Source: Cocos nucifera
Taxonomy: Eukaryota > Streptophyta > Magnoliopsida > Arecales > Arecaceae
Direction: 5' to 3'
Length of the DNA: 64,000 nt
NCBI GenBank assembly: GCA_006176705.1
Contig: QRFJ01000295.1
Span: forward strand, 389,001 to 453,000
Shown: positions 47,252 to 60,000 of the stretch, piece after piece
Layout: every line of letters begins with the position of its first letter
How positions within the stretch are numbered: position 1 is the first letter of the stretch
The notes under the pieces: generated by a model
Databases searched by the model: none
The model's input: the letters and a program-made list of their open reading frames with translations, nothing else
What the model was told of the DNA's origin: nothing
Position numbers and translations under genes: made by a program

Positions 47252-49689
47252 TTATAAAAAATATAAATAAATTTTAATAATTTATTCAAAAAAATAATAA
47301 TGTAAAAAAATATTGATAACGAATTTCGAAATAACTTGTCTATAAAAGAATATAGATAAATTATTTTTCTATCTAAATATTATTTAAAAAATATTTATCT
47401 AAAAAATATAAATTTTTAAGTAAATATTTTATCTGTAAAAGAATAATCTCTTAATAGCATAGTCTAATGATGCAAATCATCCAACTCCAAACTTAGCTCC
47501 CAAAAAATTTTAATATAGAACGCAATTTGTATGCACCTAGCTTGCTTAGGGGATATGGACTGAAATGGTAAAAGAATGTTGATTGTATCTAATATTTTAT
47601 TTAGCCTACATTTTGCTCTGATATTAATAATATCTTCTCTTTATGTATAATTTTTAATTCACTTATATCGATGGACTAGTCTAACTATAAAGTAAGACGT
47701 ATGAATATATATATATATATTACATTTTTGTCTCTTCCATTCGTTCACACGTTTGAAATGATCAATTCACTGACCTCGCTCCTTTCTTGTGGTTCAATTT
47801 TATTAAGTCATATTTTGGTTATTTCAATGCTCGCACGCACGTCTCTAAACAAAAGTCAATTAAATTTGATTCTACATTGGTCCAATCCATCCAACCCAAG
47901 TTTGTCTCTTCCCCCTTGCGCTACAACTACTTCACGTGGAGGTCTCGGTGACGGTACTTCAATTAGCCGGACTGTCAAAAGATTCCACCTTTTAAGCACG
48001 ACTTTTCAGAATGCAAGACGTTGGGATGCGCGTGCGTCACGGGCAGCGGTGGTATGACCAAGCGTGACCGATTCCAACCGGACCCACCCGAGTGCGAACA
48101 TCAGGCGTCCAATGGTCCCAGGAGTTGATCCTATCCATTGGATGAATAACTGATCGAAAAGTATAGGCAGTAAACACGTAAGGAATGATGTCAGTGCACA
48201 ATGGACCCGTCAAGTCCGACGGCACTTGCACGCGGATGTAGTGGTTGACGGATGGCTCGTGGCGTTCTCGCAAAATCGAATTGAAACGGGGATTTTTCCC
48301 ATTCACGAAGGAACCCCTAATTTTCCATACAAAAGGAGTGGTGGGAGCGGCGAGGCGGTTCCTTCGGGGGGAAGGCGATTTGAGGTTTGATTTTTTTCTT
48401 ATTTCTAACAATTTCTTCTCCATCTCACTGAATAATTATTTTTTATTATTTTTCTATTAATATGGGTTAGGGTTTTCGAAGGGGCTAAATTAGTATTTCA
48501 GGAGGTCATAGGTCGCTTCACCACTCCATGTCACCGTGAGGTGCGGCGAATAACTTCTCCGAAATCTACTTCATTCGTTTTGGCAGTTTTGTATTTTTCT
48601 TTTTCCTTTTATAATAATTCTTTGGATGGACTTGATTTGGGTTAGTGTTTGGTCATAATCAGGTTGTAAACAAGTCAGCTTAATTGGATTATTAAATAGA
48701 TGTAAATGGATCGAGCTGGTTGCAATCCTAAATCTAAATCGAATTCATTTAATAAACAGCTTTAATCAGATGCGCGTGTTGGAGTTTCTTGTTAAGCCAA
48801 GCCAGCTTATCGCAGGTTGGATTTGGGTACCGGCATATTGATGGATTAAAGGTCACCGAGAAATCATCTTGTGAGTAAACCGTGCCATAGAAATCTTAGG
48901 CTTGACAAGGAGCCACGTGTCCTCTATCGGCGATGTGGTAATTAATTTCCCTTTTGCAATCCTCCAAGCTCCGACTATTATTTTCTCTGTTTTTTTAGAA
49001 TATTTATTATTGTTACTTTCATTGGTTCCCACATATTTCACAAATTCTAAGGTAAAAAGAATCCTCCGGCTAATCAGTTTATCAAGGGAAACGGGGATCA
49101 AAATAAGAAGATCAAAACCCATTTTCTTTTAGAGACTATTTAGTTGGAGATAATTTGATATATAAAAATAATTATATAAAAAATAAAAAAGATGATAAAA
49201 AAATTGATGAATTTTATGCTTATTTTTTTAAAAAAGATAAAATAAATATCATGAAAAAATTGATATTTAATAAATTTTTGAGTGATGGTAATCTATATTT
49301 GACAAAAATAACTTCAATAAAGCTTATATATATAATTATTGGCTTTATTCTAATATTTTTCAAATTTTATTCAATAAAAAAGTTGATAAAAAAAATATGA
49401 TGAAGATGGCATTATGCAAAATATTATGTGATATATTTATTATATAAAAATTAATTGAAGATGATATTATTTTAATATTAAAAAAATATTTTATATCGAA
49501 AGATATATTTGTAAATTTTGCTATATTTTTATATAGAATTATCTTTAATTAAACGTAATAATTTTTTTCGACATCATTTTTTGAAATAAATTTTCTATCA
49601 ATTAAATATAGTAAAAATTATTTTTTTAAAATAAATAATTTTTATAAATTATCAGATAATTCCAATCAAATGGACCCTTAGGACTTTGT
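47252..49689. other. Intergenic stretch without a recognised gene
   Basis: AT-rich, with a GC-richer island at about 47920-48400 whose open frames on both strands show no motif I know. A segment at about 49130-49675 has weakly matching inverted ends ('atttagttggagataatttgata' left; the reverse complement of 'tatcagataattccaatcaaat' right) and may be a decayed hAT-like MITE, but no target duplication is convincing. Confidence 0.45.
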
Positions 49690-49749
49690 GGAACGTTCGG
49701 ATTGAGTCTTGGAATCAACCAATCAAGTTTTGGGGGGATTCTTTGCTAG

Positions 49750-50220
49750 GTGAGGTATCACCCTCATCTCTCTTTACGGAATTTTATCAAAGACCAATGA
49801 GCAGGAATCCCTCGATGCCTCGCAGCGCTGGAGGGAATAGAGGATCAAGTAGGCTTTACTTCTGACCGAAAAGGAGCACGATGATGTACAAGATCTCACC
49901 ACCCTTATGGCACCAATCTAGCCTGCCAGATTCATGGATATCCGGTTTGGAAGCTTTTCTAGGTCCGGGGAATTTTCAGTTAGTTCCTTCTGTTCTTTCC
50001 TAATAATGGAGGTCTTCTTTGCCCCTGCTTCAAGGTATAGAAAGCAAATGCTCCTTTAAAAGTGAAAATATTCATGTAGCTTCCCTTTAGAAGAATTCAC
50101 ACCAGAGAATTCTTAACGAGAAAATATTGGCCTAGTAGCTCTGCTTGCCCGTAACGTGGAGCTCCTAAGGAAACCACCAGTCATCTTTTTATTTGCTCTT
50201 ATTCTAAGGATGTTTCGTTG
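49750..50220 (+). pseudogene. Remnant of a LINE (L1-type) ORF2 C-terminus with zinc-binding RT tail
   Basis: The plus strand first reads LLLTEKEHDDVQDLTTLM and RFMDIRFGSFSRSGEFSVSS. After a frame change near 50045 it continues as APLKVKIFM, RRIHTREFLTRKYWPSS and GAPKETTSHLFICSYS. The second part matches the 'reverse transcriptase zinc-binding' tail of plant LINEs and captured RT-like sequences; one of the expected cysteines is gone. Several TAG and TAA codons fall in frame. The remnant is truncated on both sides, and no poly(A) tail or target duplication was found. Confidence 0.75.
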
Positions 50221-52830
50221 TCAAGGAGTGGTGAGGTTGGCCAACTTCGTTTCTTTTGGTAAGCAGAGGAGCGCTCGTAAAAGATACAAGTCAAATACAA
50301 AACCCCAGAGCATACGACTCCATCCGGGTTAAGTTTTAATACAGACCAAAATAGGAACAGCTGGAATAAGACAGCCAAGTAAAAATTTCGCACTTTGACA
50401 AAACCTTGGAGTTACTTTTGCAAGAGAATCCATAGATAAGAGCTGTAATGGTCTCCAAAGTTAGGAACATGTTTAGTAATCCTGAGTACAAGAGTAATCT
50501 GATATATGCCCCTTTCGATCATATGAATTATGTGCCAGTGTATTGAGCTTTTTAAACACCATATCTAAGAGAAAAAGGCTTTATGGTCCAACCCCGTTGC
50601 AATATCAAAGACCCCGTCCAGAAGAAAACATCAGAACAGGTTCCAGAATACACTTGCCAATCCAACACCTGTGTACAGCCACCGGGTTCCATGACCAAAT
50701 AAAGCATATATCATCAAAAAAAAACTCAAGATAACCTGGTGCTCGCACCAATAACAGCAGATTACCCTCTGACCGGCAATTAGCTATCTGACGTACACCC
50801 ACGCAGCAATTAAAAAATATATAGACGAAGAAGCTCTCCTGCATAATGTCCAGGTTCATGCATATATTATGGACAATTTGGAGATGCAGGAGGATTCATC
50901 TCCTCTTTTCGTAAAGCACGGAATCGGTTGGTACTTGCATTTTGTTGGCAAATTTGACAGGAAAAAAATTGATATTCCTATAAAAGAAATCCTCGATCAA
51001 CTCCTTGCTTTCCAAGGCCTTGGCAAATTTCCAGTTGTGGTCTAATCTTAATATAGAGAAGAGAAAATAGAACATTAAGTCTTGGAGAGGAAGGTTGATA
51101 CTTTACTCCATCATTGATATTCTATATCTTCTACATCATTCTTTATTTATCCTCTATGCCTCTCTTGTGACCTAATAATTTTTTTCCATCTCTTGATAAA
51201 ATCTAAGGGATGGTCTCCTTCTTCCACTTGTGCCAAAAAAAAGGAAAAAACTCTCAATTGCATCCTCTCTTCCTTGCATCTTTGCATTGCTTTCTTTTTT
51301 TTTAAAAAAAAAAGAACAAAAAAATTCTAGTCCCACCCGTGCGTTGTTCTATCTCAGACTCTAGATAAAACTCATTATTTCGTCACATATCTAGTTACTC
51401 TCTCTCTTCTTCTTTTTTTTATCACATTCATGCATACATCTTCCTTCATTTTAATTATCACTATTCATCTCTTTCCACTCAACTCTCCTCTTAAAGTGCT
51501 TGGCATTTGCATATCATGATTTGTCATAGTTTTTATCTATTATTATATTATATATATGAAATTTTATTCAAAATTTATTTTTATATATTCTTTCCATGGC
51601 TGATTTCTCTTGCAAGTCTTTTATAGAATCATAGCCTTACATGAACATATAATCTAATATATATGGATGTATTATGCGAGTGGGAATGATATCTACTCTT
51701 CTCGATTTCAAAATTAATAACAAGATATCTAAATAAAAAATTTATACTATTGATCATATATATAAATATACAACCAAAATTATCTAAAATATAAAAATCA
51801 TATGTTTTGATAGTCTTCAATCTATGCATAATATGGACACAAAAATATGTGGTTTCTTCTAAACTAGTACGGTATAATGCATGATAATACATTTTAAATA
51901 TATGATAGCAAAATTAATTGCATTGCTATGATCTAAGCATTAAAATTTATTAATTTTTATCATACACATTTTAGAATGTTCTAATAAAGACATATTCTAA
52001 ATTTAAATGCTTTATCATATATTTAGCATATTAATATGATTGAAAATTTTCAATTATCCATTAATGCATGGATTAGAGAACACTGGAACTTGCAATTTTT
52101 GATTTTTAGTGGCATGGGTCATGATCAACAATATGGACCATTGATTTAGATGCCTTACTATTTAATATTGGGAATTCAAAGGAGCATATGCACTATTTAA
52201 GCTTACTTTTAAGTAGTGACATTATAACATTATAATGATTCTTATAATGGATTAGGTGTTGTATATATACCAATGGATTAAAAAGATAATTATCATTATA
52301 ATATTTTATTTGGTACTATAATAGTCTTTATAATATAATAGCAGCATTGTATTTATTTATACTTTCTAGTTTTTAAATTTTTGTTTACATCAAATTTCTC
52401 TCCAAAATAATTGTATAATTGAAAAATAATGTTTTACTATTTTAATAATAAAGTTTGAGGTTTTTTTTTTTATATATATATAATGATCATTATAACCATT
52501 ATAAGATTGGAATCGATTATAATGACATAACATTTATATTATTTAAAATCTTGAGGTGAGGAGAATTTTTTTTTTTTTAAATTTATTTTTTCACTAGATC
52601 ATGATTTTATATATCTAATTCTTGAATTATTTCAAGAACCTCCATGGTGTCGTGGTGTTGATTATTATCACCCGATGATTCACTCTAATTCGGCGATCGG
52701 TATGCAGGAATCACGGCCGAAAATTTTAAGCGCCCGCTCCAATTGCAGAGCTTCAAATTCCCCCTTTTTCCCCTCTTCCCCGTTCCGTTCTCGATCTTGG
52801 GTTAGGGTTTGGTTTCTTCTCCTCTTCTTC
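50221..52830. other. Intergenic stretch, no confident gene
   Basis: AT-rich upstream region of the FHA gene, with many A/T runs. One short frame on the plus strand (50869-51045, 58 residues, MDNLEMQEDSS...) reads smoothly and has an amino-acid-like composition, but it matches nothing I recognise and may be chance or an exon remnant. Confidence 0.4.
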
Positions 52831-53838
52831 ATGGAGAATCATATCCTGAGGCTGGTCGTGGAGAAGGGCCCGAAAGAGGGCGAAATGCTGGAGTGCAAGC
52901 CCGGAGCTATCACCCGCATCGGCCGGGTCGTGAGGGGCAATACCTTCGCCATCCGGGACCCCGGTATCTCCCAAAAGCACCTCGCCTTCGAATTCCTCCG
53001 CGAGACCTCCCGGTGGGTCGTCTCAGACCTGGATACCTCCAATGGCACCCTCGTCAACGACGCCAAGATCCGGCCCTCCGTCCCGTTCCCCCTCTCCGAC
53101 GGCGATTCCATCAAGATCGGCGAGATGACCTCCATCTCCGTCAGGATTGCCGGGGAAGAGGCCCATACTGATGCGGCGGCGGCGGCGGCGGCGGCGGAGG
53201 AGGAGGAGGAGAGGACTGGGGTGCGGCGGCGGGGAAGACGGAGGGGAGCGCCTCCGACCAGACCTGCGGCCGAGCGGCCCTCGGATGTGACCGTGGACGC
53301 CGGCAGTGAAGCGCCGGCGAGAAATGGTGGGAGGGCAAGGGGGAGATCGAAGAAGACTGCTGCTTCTGCTACGGTTCCGAAGCAAGATGATATCTTGGAT
53401 GCGGTGGTGGTGGTGGATGAGAGTGATGAAGCATCGAAGAATGCGGAGAAGGGGAGAGGGAGGAGAAGGCCTACGACGAGGGCTGCTTCTACTAGGGTTT
53501 CAAAGGAGGAGGAGAAAGATGAGGGTGTGAAGCCGTCAGGTTCAGTTCTGGTATCTAATTCAGAGTCTGTAGAATCTGCCGTGAAGGGACAATTTTTGAG
53601 GCTGGAAGCTAGTAATGCTGGTGAAGGGGTAAAATTGGCTGCGAGTGGAGCAGGGGAGGTGAGGCAAGAGGAGGGAGAAGAAAATATGGATAAGATGACC
53701 CTAGGGGAGTGGTTTGATCGGATGGAGAAGTCCCTGCCCCTGATGATTAATGATATATCTGAGGAAATCATTTCAAGCTTGAGGGAGCAAGCTCGGCGGC
53801 TTGATGATTTCATAGCTCAAAGTACGCATGCCAGCTGA
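52831..53838 (+). CDS. FHA-domain protein with acidic/basic low-complexity region
   Basis: An intact intronless frame of 335 residues from the ATG at 52831. An upstream in-frame ATG at 52675 would add 52 residues of Ser/Arg-rich sequence unlike the family, so the MENHILRLVV start is preferred. An N-terminal FHA domain (about residues 5-107) has the conserved phosphothreonine-binding residues G31-R32, S47 and H50 (ISQKH) and S70-N71-G72-T73 (TSNGT), then LSDGDSIKIG. Next come a poly-Ala then poly-Glu run (GCG and GAG repeats near 53175-53210), basic RRGRR-type patches that could bind DNA or act as nuclear signals, and a C-terminal conserved-looking segment (TLGEWFDRMEKSLP...EEIISSLREQARRLDDFI) likely to form helices. 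Plant proteins with this layout are nuclear and poorly characterised; the partner phosphoprotein is unknown. Confidence 0.88.
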   Translation: MENHILRLVVEKGPKEGEMLECKPGAITRIGRVVRGNTFAIRDPGISQKHLAFEFLRETSRWVVSDLDTSNGTLVNDAKIRPSVPFPLSDGDSIKIGEMTSISVRIAGEEAHTDAAAAAAAAEEEEERTGVRRRGRRRGAPPTRPAAERPSDVTVDAGSEAPARNGGRARGRSKKTAASATVPKQDDILDAVVVVDESDEASKNAEKGRGRRRPTTRAASTRVSKEEEKDEGVKPSGSVLVSNSESVESAVKGQFLRLEASNAGEGVKLAASGAGEVRQEEGEENMDKMTLGEWFDRMEKSLPLMINDISEEIISSLREQARRLDDFIAQSTHAS

Positions 53839-55925
53839 TTCGCATGGGTATGTTAGCACTCAAAGCAAAGGACAAGTTTTACGTGTATATTGACCCTTTT
53901 TTTTTCCATTATTTCCTCATGACTTAATAAATAATCTGAATTCATAAGGCTTTTATATAACCAATAGCATGCATGCAGTAGATGGGAGGAAATGGATGGA
54001 AGTTTTCTTATATAAGGCACGGGTATAGGTGTGGGCAAATGAGCAATCAGTTTTGAAAGTCAAAAAAGCAGTCATCAAGTTTTTTATTTTCTTTTTTCTT
54101 AAAGAAAAATGATGAAATCATGAAGGTGCAAAAAGGAGGATGGAACTTACAATAAATTTGCATGCTTCCTATTGTTGCCCTGCTGTGATCTTTGTGTACT
54201 GCTTGAATTAATAACAAATAATAGGCATATGACTTTGTGAACGAGAAAAATTCAAGCATCCAGATTGGTTTAAATATTACATACAATACCGTTCTGCATT
54301 GTTTTGACTTTTAGTTGTTTTCTAACCTGAGCAGTATTGCTGTCACTGCAACTTTGTATATGGAGATGGTTTACATTAAAGTCTGCGAAGCTTCAAGTCT
54401 TGAATATGTCCACAGCATGCCATCTGTCAGCATTGTCGAAAAGTGTGAACCATTCAATTCTTAAAATGCCAAGATATGCATACACTATCACATGGTCTTC
54501 CCTTATTCTTTCCATGCTCACCATTTTCTTTGATCCATGAACTTTTGCTATAGTGCATTCAGAAAGTGTAAGAATGTCAAGACATGCAATATTGAATTTG
54601 CTAGTAATTGAATTTGTGACAGCCAAACTTTATTGGTCATGTTTCGCAGGTAGTAGCCAATTCATGGTGATTCTGTGAAGGTTCTTGACATGCTTCTCCA
54701 GCTGGCTTGGTTACCTCCACAAGTAGAGGTATTGAATAAGAATTGTTGCATGCATTTGGGTTGGAACCATAGGTTAGTTACCTGTATGAAATTGTTAGCT
54801 GTACTTTGTACATTTTATGCTTCTTTCATATCCAGTGAAATGTGCATCACTTTAGTTACCATGAACTGCTAATAATCTTGCTTGTTTTTGTTAAATAATG
54901 ACTTAGCAATGATTGTAAAAAGGCTGGATCAATCTACCAATTAATTGATTCATGCTTTTTTGGTAAAAAAGCTGGATCAATCTACCGATTAATTGATTCA
55001 TGCTTTTTTGGTCTGTCCATAGTTCTGCAACTACCTGATAATCTAGCAAACACACTTACCCTGTACCTGCAATAGCATTATTAGGCCAAACACGAATGCA
55101 TAAAAATTGATCTCATGAAACATCAGGAATTTTAAGCAATCTGGTCCTAACCCAAGTTTATATGGGAAAAGAAGAACTTCACTATTACTTCTGTTTACTG
55201 TCGCTACTCTTTTTAAACTTGCAATGATTTTTCCTCCAAATAAGCAGAACAATTAAAATATTCAGATTTTTTATATCCTAGCAAATAAAACTATAATTTA
55301 AATTTGTTAAAAAAAAAAAGGGATAAGGGTAAAGAAAAGGTTCTGTCTAAGCCAGCATATGTTGCAAGCAAGCTTCTCTAGGTAAATATTATGAACAATC
55401 TTTATCATCAGTTGCTTTTAGCCAAATATAGATTGAACTAATAAGCAGTATGTGATAATGCTAAATATACATATCTATAAGCAAAGTTCCTATTCAAAGA
55501 CATGTTTCCTTCCCTATGGTTGTGGCTATTCTAGTTGCAGTTATTAATTATGGAAAGGAAAAGAATTAAAGGATGATTGTTTTTTGCTTGATTGATGTTG
55601 CTAAAGAACTCACAGTTTTAAATATCGGATGATGAATAAATTGCTAGATTCTGAACTTTACAAGTCAAAGGTCTTTGTTAGACATTCTGTAGCAAAATTT
55701 ATTTTTCTCAGAGTGTGTATTAGTAGAAGCAATAAAAGTAGTCATACACTGGAGGCAAAATCCTAGACATACTTCCTAATATATTTTTGCCATTATATTA
55801 CTATAATAACATGCTCCTTTTCGACTTGGTCATTACAACATTGATTGGTTCCTTTGCATCACCTGCGTAGCTTAATACCTGTCAGTGATGCCAATCTGAC
55901 ACTTGGCCTGGATGCATCCATAAAT
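53839..55925. other. Intergenic stretch after the FHA gene
   Basis: The 3' UTR of the FHA gene must lie at its left end, but the polyadenylation site is not evident. A direct duplication of 48-50 bases ('gctggatcaatctacc(a/g)attaattgattcatgcttttttggt') occurs twice at about 54918-55011. Nothing else recognisable. Confidence 0.45.
54918..55011. repeat. Two-copy tandem duplication of about 48 bp
   Basis: Copies differ at one or two bases, so the duplication is recent. Confidence 0.85.
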
Positions 55926-56177
55926 TCACCAAAATTCCATGCAAGAACATTTCCCTTCTCTGAAATGGTGATAGTGGATACAATATCGTACAACTATCTT
56001 TTTATTGTACGCACATGATATTAGATTTGTTACAAAGTTACAATCCTCACATACATACAAGTGCTTTACAGTCCTAATTCTTGTGCCCGGCGTGGTATCA
56101 TGAAACGCTAATGCAATTGCATGCTTCTCACCGTGGTAGCTAAGGGCAGTCTCCTCTTCGTCAATATCAAACAACAC
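55926..56177 (-). pseudogene. Orphan DYW-domain tail of a pentatricopeptide repeat (PPR) protein
   Basis: An 83-residue minus-strand frame matches the C-terminal half of the DYW cytidine-deaminase-like domain used in organelle RNA editing. It has the zinc ligands H-G-E (in SYHGEKHAIA) and C-E-D-C (in VCEDCNFVT), the HYHHFREGKCSC block and the terminal triplet EFW in place of DYW. The part before LFDIDEEE is lost: the frame upstream (56178-56300) shows no PPR or E motif. A 'ctgccag' just before it could once have been a splice acceptor. No PPR repeats occur on either strand nearby, so this is most likely a fragment of a relocated or deleted PPR gene. Confidence 0.8.
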
Positions 56178-57065
56178 CTGGCAGTTTCATTTTACTTGGA
56201 GACCTTTGATAATCTTTCATCCCCCTTTTTGGTCCGAATAAAGTCGGCAAGATGGTTGCCATTAGCAAGGAAAAATTATTTTAATTTCCCCAATCAGTAT
56301 GCACCATAGTATTTTTGTTACTTTTATTGATCCATCAGTCATCAGTAATAAATGATTATTTCATTTACTTATAATTTTTGTTGTTATGGTGATTGATTAG
56401 CAACATCAGAGCTTTCTGTGGATCAAACTTTTGACACCTATATATATCCACCAACACGAATTTTGCAAGGCTCCTAAGTTCAAACCGCTCTAATTGGCCA
56501 AGTTACCTAGTTGAAATCATCTCTGCCAGACAAAATAGAGATGGTTTCTTTTATTTTTTATTTTTTTCCTATCAGTTCCATCACAAAAGAAATCATCTCT
56601 ATCAGATCGCATGGCATCTATTAAGGCTAGAAAGATGGGGTCTTTAAAGCTATTGAAACTTGCCATAGCAGTTCATTCATTCAGAAGGTCGGAGCCATAT
56701 ACAATAGATGAAGCCACCATTTATGCATTGCCGTGGCACCTACATGCTTTACAAGAGTAGCAAACAAGTTCATAGGCATGCTCCTAATAATCTCAGAAAA
56801 AGCTTGCGCAAAATTGGGAAAGCAACCGTTCATACAACAGCACCGACAATAACAGTGTCCCATTCAGCTAAAGCAGTTCCTGATGTGAATGGAGAGGTTC
56901 CGAGCAGTTTGCTAATCAGACGCCCCCAGGTTTTGGGGCTAGCTCATTCTACGTGGAACTCGGTGTGGCACCAGGGCACCAAGCATGATTTATTAGTGCT
57001 GCGGCTTAATATAGTATCAGTTAGCGAGAATGACATGCCTCTGACTGGATTAGTTACCTCTGCCT
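56178..57065. other. Intergenic stretch downstream of PHYB
   Basis: Contains the presumed 3' UTR of PHYB. Open frames here are short and unsupported. Confidence 0.4.
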
Positions 57066-60000
57066 TCAACTCTGACAAGTGGGAAGTTCCATGGAGATGA
57101 GGAAGTGACATCTCTCTGACTCCCTGATATACCGGACTTCCCCCTTCATCAGTTTTAGGATCCTCCTGCTTATGCTCAGACAAATGCCTTCCTGGGTCAC
57201 CCACCTGGAGTCATGGAACATATCTTGCACTAGTTCTGGTGAAAGGCCATCACCAGGGCAACCAATCCTGAGTCATAAAAAACAAGAGTCTGATATTATT
57301 TTCTTTTTCTGAAAGAAAGGGAACAGCATGAAACTAGGCTTAAAATTTTAAGATGTAGGGCATTTTATGACATGCAAAATAACTTGCACATCAATATAGC
57401 TTCCTTTTCCTTCGTTGTCATTGCTGATAGGAGAATAAACATAAGAGAATAGGGACGCCGATAAACATAATTATGTCTGACTGCAAGGTATGAAACTGCA
57501 GTAGAAATAATGGAATGTTTCCTGCAAGAAAGAAGCATGATGGTGATAAGCAAAGAAATTATTTATGAAATTTTGGCTGTGTTTGTCAATTGTTTGAGTT
57601 TTTTCTGAGCCTTCAGTCTGCAAGGGTTTCAAATTTTTATATCTGAAGAAGTTATGCCTTGTATCCATCCATTATTTTAAAAAGAATATCAACATCATTA
57701 GAATAGGTCTTATAACAAGTTTTGGTTCCCATAAATAATTCTCTATGAAAATTGGGAGTTCAGAGCAAAAAATTTTTGGAACACCTACCAAATTGCAAGT
57801 GATGCATTAGCAATGTTCTCCTTTTTCTCCAGCACGCCTTTGTTCCGGTATATTCTTTGAATTACTTTGACGTGACTAAAAGAAGTACGACTTTCACATG
57901 CTCGGTATACCAAGTACAATTTTCTAACCGAGCCTTAAAACAAACAACTATGACTCAGGGATTTCATGATCGATATGATCTAGCATTTCTAATTGTCGGT
58001 ATGGTAAATCAATGGTGCACTTGAGATCATGTATCACAATTTTGGTCAGCTAAATCCACTCTTGGCAATTCGGCGAGGTTGCCTTAGTTTCCATCATTAA
58101 ATGCAGAACCAAAACATAAGAATTCGCCAAACGTCGTAAATATAAACAAATGCACCACATCCATCAGTCCACCTAAAATTATAGGAAAGAAGCATGTAAG
58201 TAAACATGAATATTTTTTTTTTTTGAAAAAATCATGAGTTCATAGAGAGCAGAGGATTCACCTAATTTTTTTTTTTCAATCATTTGGTCGAAGCGTTCAA
58301 TACAATATGCGGTCAAGAAGAACTTGATTAAGAATGCGACCCTGCTATATGTGTACCCTTAGAGGTTTGAAAAGAGGAAAAGGAAAAGAAGTGTCATTAC
58401 ATTAAGATTTATATAAGCCATCATTGTAGCTCCCAGAAAACAAAGAACATGTTATCAAGATGTGTTTTCAATGCATGATATGATCGCAGTAGAAAATTGT
58501 GATTCTTACAACTGTCAGATAAGCCATATACGTCTCCAAAAGCACGAAAAAAATACAGTGGCATCACATAAGCAAGCCTTCCAGTCACATACATGATGGT
58601 GCACTAATTCTATGTTTATACAAGCAATTAGATTTCCATCTTTCAAAAGTAACAAATCCACAATACGTAGCAATTCTACTCATGCATGTCAACATGCTAA
58701 GGAAATATAGCAATATAGCTAGCAGACCTGACTTGGAAAAACATCACTTGTGTTCCATGAGAATTCTGCTTCAAACTTGGTCTAACGTGGATCTCCACCC
58801 AACCATGTGGTGATGGTGCATGCCGCACCATGTTCAGCAAAAAGTCAGCCAAGACTTGCTGAATTCTGACTTGGTCTCCATATACAGAAATCATTTTAAT
58901 TTCTTCAGGAATATCCCGAATTAATTGTACACCTCTTTCTCTTAGCAAAATCATCACTTGGCTGACAACAGCATTTATGACACTTCCAAGCAGAAATTCA
59001 CCCTTGTGGAGCATCAACGAGCTGGGGTCAAAAAGGCAAAATTAGTCCAGTGTGCAATATTGGGAGGTAGTAACACCACCAAGTTAACCACAGTTATGGT
59101 ACCATAAAAATGGTGGCAACGCATGGCGATAGAACGATCCATCCAAACATAAGGTACAGAAAAAGTATCAGATATCACACCCTATCTTGGCTCAATATCG
59201 CAAGTAGCATTTCACCCATGAACGAACTCAAGCACTTGCAAAGCATTACAAGCCTTGCGAGTACTTTCATACCACCAAGCACCACCAAGCTAGGGTGTGC
59301 TTGTACATGAACTAAATATTTAGTTAATCCCATTTCCGTAAGGCCTTAGCATCAACTCTCCATTTGCATGTACTTGGGTTGATCCCTTAAGCCACATGTC
59401 TTGAGTTCTGACCTAGCAAATGTGCTAGCATTCCAACAGAACCATGGCAATCAATGCAGGTTTGAGCTACTTAGAGAATGGAATGTAATTGTAAGATAAT
59501 ATGTGCATAATTAAGAAATGATCAACATTAGTTGCATGTTACATGACAATAACCATCAATCGTTACTACGTAAGCACCTGTTCGTCAATACAATCAACAA
59601 TTAAACTTTGTGAAAAAAAATGTATTAGAAGTTAACAAGCCAAGGAGAGGGAGTGGCTGTAAAATTCTTTTGAGCCTTGCAATTGTTTGAGGACTTCTTT
59701 CTAATTAACTGAATTTCCAAAATCAATGGTGGATTAAATAGTCAATACGAGAAATGATTCTAACCAACTTTTTTCGGGGCACTTCTTTGAGCACGGTAGG
59801 TACGAGCGACCATTTCTGAAGTCGATCCACCACAAGCGATTATGTGTAATGTCTTTGAGCTATTTGTCAAAAGCAAATCAAATCAAATATCCAGCATGCC
59901 ATTGACGTTTGCCATTTTCCAACCCAAATTCACTCCTTGCACTTAAGTTTGGCTGTGGATTTCCATTTTAAAATTTCGAGGATCTTCATTTTATTATTTC

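Noticed and set aside
48037..48423. 128-codon minus-strand frame
   Set aside because: No recognisable motif, no transcript signals; not called as a gene.
49130..49675. Candidate hAT-like MITE
   Set aside because: Inverted ends only weakly similar and no convincing target duplication in AT-rich DNA.
52839..53813. 324-codon open frame on the minus strand opposite the FHA gene
   Set aside because: Ser/Leu-rich shadow frame; the plus strand carries the conserved FHA residues.
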